Shown here in pieces: positions 13,801-24,300 of a stretch of 64,000 bases of DNA (its first letter is position 1; the number at the start of each line of letters is the position of its first letter). Source of the stretch: Petrosia ficiformis (taxonomy: Eukaryota; Porifera; Demospongiae; Haplosclerida; Petrosiidae). Below the pieces are notes generated by a model. That model was not told the DNA's origin. It made no database searches and saw nothing but the letters and a program-made list of their open reading frames with translations. Made by a program: the position numbers and the translations under genes. Where the stretch lies: assembly GCA_947044365.1 (NCBI GenBank), contig OX345653.1, forward strand, positions 3,047,501 to 3,111,500, given 5' to 3'.

Positions 13801-16800
13801 AGTTTCAGGCCAAACCTAAGTATGGGCATCGCCGCTGACTACTATAGTTTCAAACACTCGTCTTGCTGCTTTCCTGCAGCTAACGAAGCTTGTTTTTGGT
13901 ATCAATGGCTTTCTTAGAAGGTCTGTCTAACTAAGTGCGTTAAAAGTCATGGTTGCTTAAAATGCAGGTGTTATACAGACTAGACCAAAAGTGGGCGTTG
14001 CCTGTCGACTACTATACTTACAAATGTTTGCCTTTCTCTCTTTCTGTAGATAGCGAAGTATGAATTTTATATCAATGGGTTCTTAAAGACTCTTCTTTCC
14101 AACAGAATCTTGAGTCTTATAAAATATGAGAGCTATAGAGTTTTTAAAAAAACTATTAAGTGCTCCGCCCACACAAACGCTGATTTTAATTATAGACAGG
14201 AAAGGGTTAAGGAATCAGTCACCTGTACATGTACATGTCAATATTGCCCAACCCTACATGTACACGTGTAGTAAAGGGTCTCATATTTATTTGGTATTAT
14301 ACATGTACATGACTACATGTGTACTTGTACATGTACATGTACGTCTAAATATTGTGTAGTACATGTACATGTACATTTTCATTATTTTGCTTTCATTTTC
14401 AGTTGACTTCTCATAAACTGAGTGTTCGGCCCCAACCTTCTTCTCATCCTAGTGATGGAGCAGCTAGTCAGACAGCTCGTAAGATTTTGGATACTCTTCA
14501 CTCTTTAAGTAGCCCTTTACATGATGCCAGGAAGCTGCCTCTTAGAGTAGCATCGGTATGTCTGTCTGTGTATCCTTCAACTTTGTACTGTACATGTACA
14601 TGTATTAGGGCTGTGACAAAGGTTTGCACATGTTTTTATCAATGTTGCTCGTAGCCTCTTGCCTTGATTGTCAATAGTAAGCCTTAAAAAATCAAATTTT
14701 GAACACAACAATAGTAATTGCTATTCAGCCAGGAGTTAACAAGACTTAATATTTAGGAAATAGTGGTATTGTTTTCATAATCAAAATTATGTTTATTGGC
14801 TAAAAGACATGTGAAGAACTAAAATTAATGACATATATTACATGTATATCTAATCATCGATTTTACTTGAACTCGTACATGTACATGTAACAAGGTGCAT
14901 GTACATGTAACAAGGTTTTATGACCACATCAAAAGCCTAACTACATTCCTATATATAAATACATCAGAGGAATTAAGACATGGAAATAAGGGTGGCTGCC
15001 CCCTTTGCCCCGTTGGCTAAAACCCTGTGGGTGTTCATATATAACTATACTATACATGTTACTGTAATAATGTGTAATTCTGTATCTCTTATTTTCACAG
15101 CCTGCAAAAAAAATGCGGATGGACCCTCCTACTTCACATTCCATCATCACCTCCCCTCCTCCCCCTGTGTCATCACTCACTACTACATCACATGCTTCAC
15201 TTTCTTCCATCAAACAACCTCTAGTTGTACCCTGTGAGAAACGGCCACCCAAAAGGACCCAGACCATTAATGTTAACCTTGCCCCCTTAAAAACACAGTT
15301 TAGTGGAAACAATACTGGTTTACTACAAAAGCCACACCCCTTAGTTCACTCTCCCACCTCTCCTACCTCACGAAGTGGGGGTAAAATTCGAATGACTCGA
15401 CACACTAGTCATTATAGTTCTAAAAACAAAGAGGAAGATAATGATGAGGTTGTTAATCCAATGACACTTCCTCCTCCTATTTCTCTTCATGTTCCTTCTT
15501 CAGTTACTCTCACACCTTTTTCGATATCTGGTCTGAATCCGATAGCAAAAGTGAGTGAGATATTCAGCTACTATAATACTTACACATGTAGATTGGGAAT
15601 TTTTCATTCAAAAAAATTTTGATGATTTTCACGATTTAGTTCAAGGAGATTAATTCCCATGGATAGGTAGCAGCAATGCCTTTAAAATGTCCTCGTATAA
15701 CATTTACGAATTTTTGTTTTCCAGTATAGTATGACAATAATGACTTTGGTTTACTTAACTCTGTACATCTCCCCACCCCACTCTTCAAATTCAAGCTTTC
15801 CTCTCCTTTGTCACATTTTCAAATGAATGCCTGATACTGTACATAGTTTAGTCACTAAATATTCACAATACCGTACTAAAAGGGGTTTTAGTTACAGTTA
15901 TAGGGAACTAAAAAGAGACTACATGTACATACAAATACTGATTATTACAATGCTCATGAACAGCTACTGTATATTATGTATTTATATTTTTTCTATTCAG
16001 ACCAGCTTATCTACCACGCCCACTGCCTTCCAGTTCACAGCAAGCCAAACTCCAATTACACCACACACTCATCCTGCGTCCACAGCCGTGCCTTCATCCA
16101 GTATATTCTCTTTCACTTCTCCAATTGCAGTTGTGGATAAACCACTCCCACAGACCACACCCACATCTTCAATTACTAAACAGTTTCAATTTAGTCGTCC
16201 TGTAGTGGTTAGTGGATCAGTACAAAAACCTAATCTTTCTGATATTAAATCTACTCCTGTTTCTTCTGGTGAGAATTCAATGTTGTTTAATTGACACGTA
16301 CATTGTACATGTATACATGTACATTTGTGTATGCAATGCAGCTGTCAAAATGGATTGTTATACTTACTTCAAATATTATAAAGCATTTTTTTCTTTGCAT
16401 CTACAAACTTGGACATACATATACATGTACATGTATCAATAAGGTTTCATATATCTGAGGATTTTCCCCTAACTTGAGTTCCCCTAGATTCCAGACCAAT
16501 TTTACTTTAACATGCAACAAAATATTGTACAAGCCAAACCTCAGAGGGCCTAAATTTAATGCAGTGTGTTTCACATGATTGATTCTTATCCATTTCTAAC
16601 AAAGCATCCTGTATGAAACTCTAGCTCTTTTTGATTGGCTGTTGAATTGTGCAATGAGAAAGATTACTGTAGCTAATTAGAAGATAGTGCTGACCAATTC
16701 ATTCATAGACCCATCTATATACATACACATGTACATGTATACATGTATTCACACATTTAGTGATTTGCTCTTTCACTAATCTTTTTTCGTTTATCATTCA

Positions 16801-16912
16801 ATCTAATTCATATCCATTAGCGTAATTACACACACCATTAAATACTAACAAGACAGATATAATGATCCATCTAGTGTAACTACTCTACTGGAACATTTTG
16901 CATGTATGAAGT

Positions 16913-16978
<66 letters not shown>

Positions 16979-19900
16979 GTTCAACATCTTTCCTCCTCTA
17001 ATCCGACTTCGAAATCATCTAATATTCTTGAAATGCTGAAACGTCCTGAATACCAAATTGACAATATTCGAAAGGAAGCTTATGATAATAAACCAATAGA
17101 CTTAACTGAAACCAGTGACATCTTGAAGGTTCACGTATCAAATGAATCCAGTTCCACCACATCATCTACGTCAGGTGATACATGTAATTGGTCATGTGAT
17201 GAATGTTGGGTATCTAATGCATCGACTGTTACTAAATGTGTTGCTTGTGGGGTTGTTAGACCAGAAAGTAGTTCCAAAAGGAAATCACCTGATCTTACTA
17301 GTAGTTCCAAAGTGAAACCACCTGATCTTACTGGTGGGATTACTATTGGAAAGACTGGAGGAATCAAGTTGACTCTTCCAACCTCATTATCATCATTATC
17401 ATCATCATCATCTGCTCCTATTGTCAGTGGATTCAAGTTACCTAGTGGAGGATTAACATTATCATCAGATGGGTTTAAATTGGCTAAACGTGATGAACCG
17501 GGCTCCAATTCTGGTATAGGAGTCAGTCTTAGTACAGGAACCAGTCACAGTATGAGTACCAGTCTCAAAGATAGCACTGTTACTACAGGAAGTCTCAGTA
17601 TGGGAAGTACAGGAATTGGAACAGGACTAGTTTCAACCAACTTGTCCAAAACAGTAGCTGGTGTTATTACCACAACCTTGGGTGGAGGCACGTCTCAGGA
17701 TAACTCTTCTTGGGAGTGTGGTGAGTGTTGGGTGAAGAATAACTGTGATCAAAAGATATGTGTAGCATGTGGTGGTAATAGACCAGATAGTAAGGAAGAT
17801 ACATCTACTACTGTAAAGAACACTGAACTGAAACTACTTCAAACAAGCAAGAAGACATCAAGTGATAATTCTTCTACTCTTCCTTTGCCATCTTTTGTCC
17901 CTCCTAGTAACTGGGAGTGTCCAGTTTGTATGATAAGCAATAAAACTGATTCGACAAAATGTGCCGCATGTGGAGAAATTAAACCGGGATGTTCTGTTAA
18001 GAAGGATGATAAGACTGTGCCTACTCCTTTGAAATTTGGTGAGAGTGGTGGACTCAAGATTGGTGCAAACTTGTTTTCAAAACCAGTAGTGGCAAGTTCG
18101 ACTGGGTCTTTGTCCTTTGACAGTAGTAGTGGTAACAAGATGTCTACCTCACTGTCTCTTGGTCAATCTGGTGGATTGAAAATTGGTCCAGTATTGAATT
18201 TCGGTGATGTGAAAAGTTTGGAGCGAACCGAATCCAAGGAAGAGAATGATGGGACTAAATTACCTGCTTTACCGACATTGTCCTCTCTTGTAAGCAAACC
18301 TTCTGATACTCAATTTAGTGGAAGTTTTTCCAGTAATACACAAACTGGATCTTTAAAACTACCCACTTTGATACCTATGGGTACCACCACAGCTCAGTCT
18401 TCAGTCTCATTAACTATGCCCACTGTTCCTTTTAATATCCCTAAACCTGATATCAATAATAAGACATTTGCCGGACTGAGTTTCACAATGCCAGTCACAT
18501 CCTCATCCCAATCATCATCAATTATGAGTGTTCAAGTTCCTGTCTCAAAACCCATCATAAACTTTTCTGCACAAACGAATACTACAAAATCATCTTCAAT
18601 AATCTTTCCATCTCTCAGTGAGGGTACCAAACTAACAGGGTCTTCGATCATGTCTAGTGGAGCTGTACCAAGTCCATTTCCTCAGGCCGGAAGTGCTTCA
18701 GGTGTTGTATTTGGAGCTAAAAGCTTAAACAGCCAGCCAACACAGAATATTTTTAGTGGTAACAAGTTATCTTTTGGACAACAACTTGCTGGTGAGTTAG
18801 TGTAGTCAGTACAGGCTAAAGACTATTAATTCATAATCATTTGGAAGTTGTCTAATGATGACAAAAACCAGTCACTTGGGAATTGATCAAATTAATGCTT
18901 ACCTTCAAATACTCGTTATTCAGCAACAAAATTTGGTATCTAGGTGAAGTAATAGTTGCTCTTCCTGGATATCAAATATATTTGTCTTACTCAGAGTTTT
19001 TGATAACTTTTGAAGCTTGGGCCAAATTGGCTCAAAAATGGTTAGTGTGTGCGCCATTGAGAATACATCTTGAGCCAATTAACTAAGAGTTAATGCTGTT
19101 ACTGACAATATAATCATAACTAACTGTGCCACTGGCCCAAAGAGAGAACTGAACAGTGCCAAATAAGAGCTCTTTGGGCCAATGGTGCGCCATATGAGCT
19201 TATCAAAAACACTATAGAAATTGCTTGAATAGCAAGTAAGCAAAATTATCCATGTGACTGATAATGTCCATTCTTATTTTTTAAAGATTCGTGTCTAATT
19301 TTTGTGATGTCTCTTAGCTGCAATAGCGACATGTATTGCAAGTATTTGTATTTTTGTTTTACACACTGCTTTCTTCATGCTGGTCTGTAGCCATTGGCTT
19401 GAGCATACATTCTTTTCATTTGTTTACACTGATGTTCAAATGTCATATTGGACCATCGATCATTTGAATGGGCATGGCATTGTTCAACGTGCATATTTAA
19501 TAAGCTGTTGATGATGTTGGACTGCTGTTTCTTTGCTGCAAAATGTTTCTTACAGCCCTTTAGACACAGTGTAGAGTGTGTAGAATGTCTTTAGACACAG
19601 TGTAGAATGATAACTGTAGGTCTTTCAAAAGTCTGTTCATGTTCACAATGACCTCAGAATTACATGTAGGATGTGATGACTTTTATATGTAACATAGTGT
19701 ATAGTTTAATGTCATAAGGTTAATACATGATTATACTGTAACTCAATAATGAAACTATGGAATGAAATTTGATATACACAAAAAAGAATGGGAAAGATAA
19801 TTATATGAAAATGGTGTTGGTAAAAAGATTTTTGGTCCTTCCAAACTAAAGTTATGAGCATTTTTCTGAGGACAAGGTATACATGAATGATCTTTAGCAG

Positions 19901-21071
19901 GAAAATAATCGGATAGTGTAAGAGAAAATAAAATAATAATAAAGAAACCCTTAGTTATAATTTAGGGAACTTTGAAAACCTCCATGTTTAATGAGCAAAC
20001 TTCGCAGCATTCATTTGAATTAGGAAAACCTACATTCATTTATGCCATACCGTAAGCTAACACTATATACAGGATCAATGTTAAGGGTGGAGGAGTGTAT
20101 CAGCTGTTTACTCAACAATATTGGTAAACTATGTTTTTTACTATAAAGACTTTAAGTTTGAAGGGCGGAGGAGCCCCATGTTACCACCCTTGGGGGGAAA
20201 CACTGAATATCCACTTAATTATATTAATTAAACCTCATCTCCACTCTAATACTTTTTTTTGCAAATACTCACTGAAAAAAAGTTTCGCTTGTGGAGTATA
20301 TTATATAATAGATAATTTAATTCATTAGATCATGTGACAATCACATGATCTAATAATTATCTATGTACATGTTCTGATAAGGGACAATGTGTTTCAATTT
20401 TTTTTGTACATGTACATGTAGGTCCAACAACCACTAATCAAGTAAATCGAACTACCTCCTCATCTTTAATGAATCCTATAGAGACCGGGTTTTTTACAAC
20501 TCCTTCATCTTCTGTTTTGACGTCTTCCTCTTCCTCTATGTTCCAACTTCAAGCCGGTGTGTCCAAAACATCCACTCATCCATCATCCATTCATACACTT
20601 GGGGGTGTACCAAAGCTTGAATTTGCAATTCCATCCACCCAACCTCAAATAGCAGGGTCTGGGGGGATTTTTAACAAGATCGGAGCCCCAGAAGGCAACA
20701 AAGCATTGTCTCAGACAGGAATTTTTCAATCGACGCCTGGGGGCAGCAAAGAGGGTGGAGGAAATTTGATGTCTAATCCTGGATTTAATTTTCCTCAATT
20801 TTCTATGACACCAAAATTGGACTTCACAAAGCCACAACAAGGACCTGTATTTGGTCAGATGGGTACCTCAACTTCGTCTAGTTCTGTTTTCCAGTTTACA
20901 GGAGGTCAGCAAACCTCTTCTGCTCCTCCTCCTCCGCCCTCAATATTTCCATTTTCTGGTGGGAACATAAGTGGATCTTCGCAAGGTTCTTCCATTCCTA
21001 CAATTGGAGGTAACAGAGGACCTCTGAAAAATGTCAGGGATATAAGAAAAGCAAAAAGACGGATGAAATAA
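7839..21071 (+). CDS. NUP153: Nucleoporin NUP153-like, nine coding exons
   Basis: The exons are 7839-7910, 9153-9359, 10947-11300, 11978-12181, 14403-14555, 15101-15550, 16001-16268, 16980-18791 and 20422-21071. All junction phases agree, giving about 1389 residues (human NUP153: 1475). NUP153 is a nuclear-basket nucleoporin that binds transport receptors and Ran. Several family landmarks are visible in order: VKDWLTPSKWVSPW near the N-terminus, SPFYSGRTVYGG in exon 4 and TARKILDTLHSLSSPLHDAR in exon 5. Three RanBP2-type zinc fingers with the WxCxxC...CxxC pattern follow at about residues 639-664, 813-839 and 880-905. After them come Ser/Thr-rich sequence with sparse FG motifs (VFGA, LSFGQQ, VFGQM) and a basic tail, RDIRKAKRRMK, like the human C-terminus. 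Vertebrates have four fingers, here three. The start ATG opens a short basic exon. Introns carry many repeats. Confidence 0.93.
8113..8850. mobile_element. TTTAGTTA-family inverted-repeat element with an inserted middle
   Basis: The ends match the TTTAGTTA family seen at 32613-32884, 36296-36517 and 39853-40072: GTGTTTTAGTATGACAATGA at left, and GTTACTAAAACAATACTAGT at right. Those copies are about 220-270 bp, but here the ends are 740 bp apart. The extra block (about 8160-8735) is richer in GC and holds two opposed reading-frame fragments. It lies in NUP153-like intron 1. Confidence 0.5.
8294..8455 (+). pseudogene. Short coding-like fragment inside a transposable element
   Basis: From the ATG the frame reads MAGKKREFSDLSSCDPCDDA then NIHGIVLP, and continues to a stop at 8455. 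The first 26 residues look like a real protein start; the rest becomes hydrophobic and unlike coding sequence. I cannot name a family. Just downstream, the minus strand over 8352-8513 has a 53-codon frame with a charged, helix-like stretch (EEAKTEEKLRGREQKQRDLD). The two pieces point toward each other, as if two captured exon fragments were joined. Confidence 0.3.
9378..10020. repeat. Degenerate tandem repeat interrupted by an inserted element
   Basis: Units related to AGACCCATACCTACATGTA appear on both sides of a block at about 9485-9868. The block has a different character, with TTATCTGGATAATCATCCGC near its left end and GGATATTCGGATAGT near its right end. It lies in NUP153-like intron 2. 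Confidence 0.45.
10600..10850. repeat. Dispersed repeat, copy 1
   Basis: The block includes CACACCCATTCATTGACTGA, ACTTCCTTTGCAATGTATAT, ACACATGTGACACATAC and ATGGCCCTGTAAGCC. The same order of motifs recurs at 24590-24740, 28590-28790 and 63455-63620. It is a dispersed family with no coding capacity that I can see. Confidence 0.45.
11752..11880. mobile_element. hAT-like MITE (CAGTGTTTCCC family), copy 1
   Basis: It starts CAGTGTTTCCCTCAGGATGA and ends TTTAGGGAAACATTG, imperfect inverted repeats. It is related to the better-preserved copy at 40161-40345. It lies in NUP153-like intron 3. Confidence 0.6.
12209..12456. mobile_element. Inverted-repeat element GCATGGGGCCAAGTA, copy 1
   Basis: The left end is GCATGGGGCCAAGTACTTTG and the right end TACTTGGCCCCATGC is its complement. 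The interior is mostly variations of AAGTACAAGTAC. A longer second copy lies at 56458-57011. It begins 28 bases after the donor of NUP153-like intron 4, next to a short TG run. Confidence 0.65.
13641..14210. mobile_element. 570-bp element with perfect 14-bp terminal inverted repeats
   Basis: TTAACCCTTTCCTG (13641-13654) is matched by CAGGAAAGGGTTAA (14197-14210). Inside, a sub-repeat (GACTACTATA ... CTTGCTGCTTTCCTGCAG ... CGAAG) occurs twice and has relatives just outside at 12730-12830 and 13440-13500. No transposase is visible. It lies in NUP153-like intron 4. Confidence 0.65.
16917..16977 (+). repeat. (CT)30 microsatellite forming the intron 7 polypyrimidine tract
   Basis: About 60 bases of uninterrupted CT run directly into the acceptor ctctcttag|T used by the large NUP153-like exon. 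The repeat is the whole polypyrimidine tract, so its length may influence splicing of that exon. Confidence 0.95.
18880..18991. repeat. Fragment of a dispersed inverted-repeat family
   Basis: GGGAATTGATCAAATTAATG ... AATTTGGTATCTAGG ... TTGCTCTTCCTGGATATCAA resembles the interior of the element at 35154-35397 and pieces at 10150-10270 and 61850-62060. It abuts the element at 18992. Confidence 0.4.
18992..19213. mobile_element. hAT-like MITE (CAGAGTTTTTGA family), copy 1
   Basis: It begins CAGAGTTTTTGATAAC and ends TATCAAAAACACT. The interior includes CTAAGAGTTAATGCTGTTA and the complementary-looking pair TTGGGCCAAATTGGC and GGGCCAATGGTGCGCC. It shares sequence with 25320-25536 and 60259-60454. 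It lies in NUP153-like intron 8. Confidence 0.65.
19622..19890 (-). mobile_element. GTCATTCACGTTCACCATGACC-family MITE, copy 2
   Basis: Ends such as AAAGTCTGTTCATGTTCACAA and GAATGATCTTTAG are shared with ten or so copies in the window. Shared internal blocks are TAATGTCATAAGGTTAATAC, ATGATTATACTGTAACTCAA and GAAATTTGATATACACAAAA. It has no coding sequence. Confidence 0.7.
20070..20205. mobile_element. CAGTGTTTCCC-family MITE, truncated copy
   Basis: The right end TTGGGGGGAAACACTG is intact and GTTAAGGGTGGAGGAGTGTA matches the left interior of the other copies. The leftmost bases are lost. Confidence 0.5.
20324..20354. other. Perfect hairpin, 14-bp arms
   Basis: ATTAGATCATGTGA, then CAA, then TCACATGATCTAAT. 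It lies about 70 bp before the last NUP153-like acceptor. No function is inferred. Confidence 0.8.
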
Positions 21072-21252
21072 AATTAAAATTGATAGCTTTTATTGTTTGT
21101 AATGTGACTTAATATTATTAATATTATTAATATTATTATTATTATAAAGTTTCGTTTGTTTTTGTACATATGATTTTTTTTTCTTCCTATAGTTGTGTGT
21201 GTCTTGTGACTGTTTTCTGATGCAATCCTCCATATTTACAAGTTACTATGGT

Positions 21253-21258
21253 AATAAA
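21253..21258 (+). promoter_or_regulatory. Possible polyadenylation signal for the NUP153-like gene
   Basis: AATAAA lies 182 bases after the stop and 95 bases before the TMEM14 start. Another AATAAA overlaps the stop codon itself at about 21067 and is less likely to be used. Confidence 0.35.
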
Positions 21259-21352
21259 GCACGTGCAGTTTTTTTTTTAACTACATAATATAAATAATAA
21301 TTATTATTATTACTAATTATATAATTTTAATTAGTAATTTAGTATTATAAAG

Positions 21353-24300
21353 ATGGCATATTCTCCAGATGTAATTTCCTACCTGTTTGGCGGTGTAGTC
21401 CTGATTGGAGGTATTATAGGATACGTGAAAGTAGGTACGTATGTATATTAATTTCAATAAACAGTCTAAATGGATACTTATAGTCTCATCCCCATATGTG
21501 TTTGACATTGGGGTGGGGATGACAATTAATTAAAATAATGTTAATTACTTGAAATCCTCTCTTGTAAATGAACACACATGCAGGTAGTTTGATGTCACTT
21601 GGAAGTGGTCTATTATTCGGGAGTCTTGTTGTATATGGAGCTTATCGTACCAGTGTAAATCCAAAAGATTTTGTCTTTCTCTTTGGTACGTTCATGCATT
21701 CTTGAATGGTTCACTATGTAACTTGAAACAGATTCACCATTCACGAAAAATAATATGTATAAAATCATATACCGCTATACTAAGTGATACTATTGTAAAT
21801 ATTACAGTATCAGGGAACACGTTATAAATATTGTGAAGGGTGTGACTGACCGAAAAATGGTGGACTATTTTAAACTTGTAATATGACAGCAGTGGAATTA
21901 TGGGTACTGTGAACTGCATTAGCCTTTGCAATCTATGCATACATTCTTATTTTGAGCTTTCTAATGTATTTAAGTTATTTATATACTATTACAAAATTCG
22001 TTTTCTAACTTTTTTTGCCAAGACAGATACAACTACAGGTCATAACTTAACCCCTTAATAACTTTCAAATGAATGGTGTTAAAAACCCTTCTTTCGAAGC
22101 TTCATCAGCAAAAACAAACGAATGTTTGCATGTGTTTTTCAATGCTTGTAATTTTATCTTGATGTGTCGTAGAAAGCTGGACAATATAGTACTTATAACA
22201 ACTTGTGTATATATATTTATATATGTGACTGGCGAAAACCTGACTTGTGGATTAAAATATAATTTTGAGATAGTGAAAATAGACAGTTATGGATTACTCA
22301 GGCAATCACCGTTTTACTGCAGAAAAGCTTCACTAACACCTTACCTATCCACTCATACCTTCAGATAGGTTTGGAGAAATTTCTGTGCTTTGCTAGCCGG
22401 TGCTAAATACATTTTTAATCGTTGATTTAAAAATTTATTTATTTGTGTTTTTATCAAAATGAAGGATTTGTGACTTCAACAGTTTACTCACTCGCTGTAG
22501 CTTTGTCTTTATCTTGATTGGAATGTATCATATATCATGTCAGAGCTAATTTAATGCTCTACTCCGGTGAACCAATGATTCAATTTTGAAATTTCATCCA
22601 TAAGTCAGGTTTTCCGAGTGCCGGTCACATCTATGGCTGTTTCCACTTGGATTTAATCATTATATAAGTGTACATACACACATTAAAATGAATATCTATG
22701 GCTGTTTCCATTTGGATTTAATCATCATTATATAAGTGTACATACACACATTAATCTATGGCTGTTTCCACTTGGATTTAATCATCATTATATAAGTGTA
22801 CATACACACATTAAATATGGCTGTTTCCACTTGGATTTAATCATCATTATATAAGTGTACATACACATATTAAAATGAGTATCTATGGCTGTTTCCACTT
22901 GGATTTAATCATCATTATATAAGTGTACATACACGCATTAAATATGGCTGTTTCCACTTGGATTTAATCATCATTATATAAGTGTACATACACACATTAA
23001 ATATGGCTGTTTCCACTTGGATTTAATCATCATTATATAAGTGTACATACACATATTAAAATGAGTATCTATGGCTGTTTCCACTTGGATTTAATCATCA
23101 TTATATAAGTGTACATACACATATTAAAATGAGTATCCATGGCTGTTTCCACTTGGATTTAATCATCATTATATAAGTGTACATACACACATTAAATATG
23201 GCTGTTTCCACTTGGATTTAATCATCATTATATAAGTGTACATGCACACATTAAAATGAGTGTGATATCAAACTTTGAAATAATAAATTACTTTCAAATG
23301 TATGTCAAATGAGCACAGATTACAACTTTAAAATCTTTTCCCAGAACCTAAAAGTGATGTCCAAGATTGCCATCAAAGACTAAGATCACTTTGATACTGA
23401 TTGAACCCTAACCCTACCCTAAATGAACACATAATGATATTCATGAGATTTTGATGGCAATGTTGGACATGAATATAACCTGAAATTTGTTTTTATTTGT
23501 GATGATCGCAAAATTATGATGTGATAACTGTGTGTGTACTATATAATATATATAGTTTAATGTCATAAGGTTAATACATGATTATACTGTAACTCAATAA
23601 CTAATATGTACTATAACATATAGTTTAATGTCATAAGGTTAATACATGATTGTCTGGTAATGAAAGTGAAATCTGCAAACATTGACAGGAAGGATAATAT
23701 GAAATAGTCGCATTTATTGATTATTCCAGACTAAAGTTATGTGGTAATTGTTATGTGATCGTAAATGACCTTTAGTATTATGGAGTATTATCATAGAGGT
23801 CATTGACGTTCGCTATGACCTCAGAATAATGTTCATAACTTTAGTTCGGAATGACCAACAATCTTATTATTACCTGCACCATTATCACATAATTATCCTT
23901 CCTGTTCTTTTTTTGTGCATACGCAATTTCAATCCATTACTTTGTTATTGAGTTACAGTATAATCATGTATTATTAACCTTATGACATTAAACTATACAC
24001 TACATTACATATACAGTCATCACATCCTAATTTTAAGGTCATCGTGAATGTGAACAGACTTAAGTTATTGTTTCTACAAATAACCAATGTACTATTTATG
24101 TACATTCTGTAGTATCACTTGATAATTAGTGGAGATTAGAGTAGGTGAACAATTTACTGTATTATTGTAAGAATTATACATGAAATTAAGATTATATCAT
24201 GTTAAAGAAACATTTTCATTAGGAAGAACCCTCCTATAGGTGTTATATTAGCAATGAAGTCCACAGAAAAACAGACACTCTCTTTCCAGGAAACAGCATG

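Noticed and set aside
17131..18138. Acidic minus-strand frames of 99-125 codons
   Set aside because: Antisense shadows of the large NUP153-like exon.
22069..22368. 99-codon frame with hydrophobic stretch
   Set aside because: It overlaps the 22223-22630 inverted-repeat element in TMEM14 intron 3.
23403..23420. Telomere-like CCCTAACCCTACCCTAA
   Set aside because: Only about three imperfect units; too short to call an interstitial telomere.
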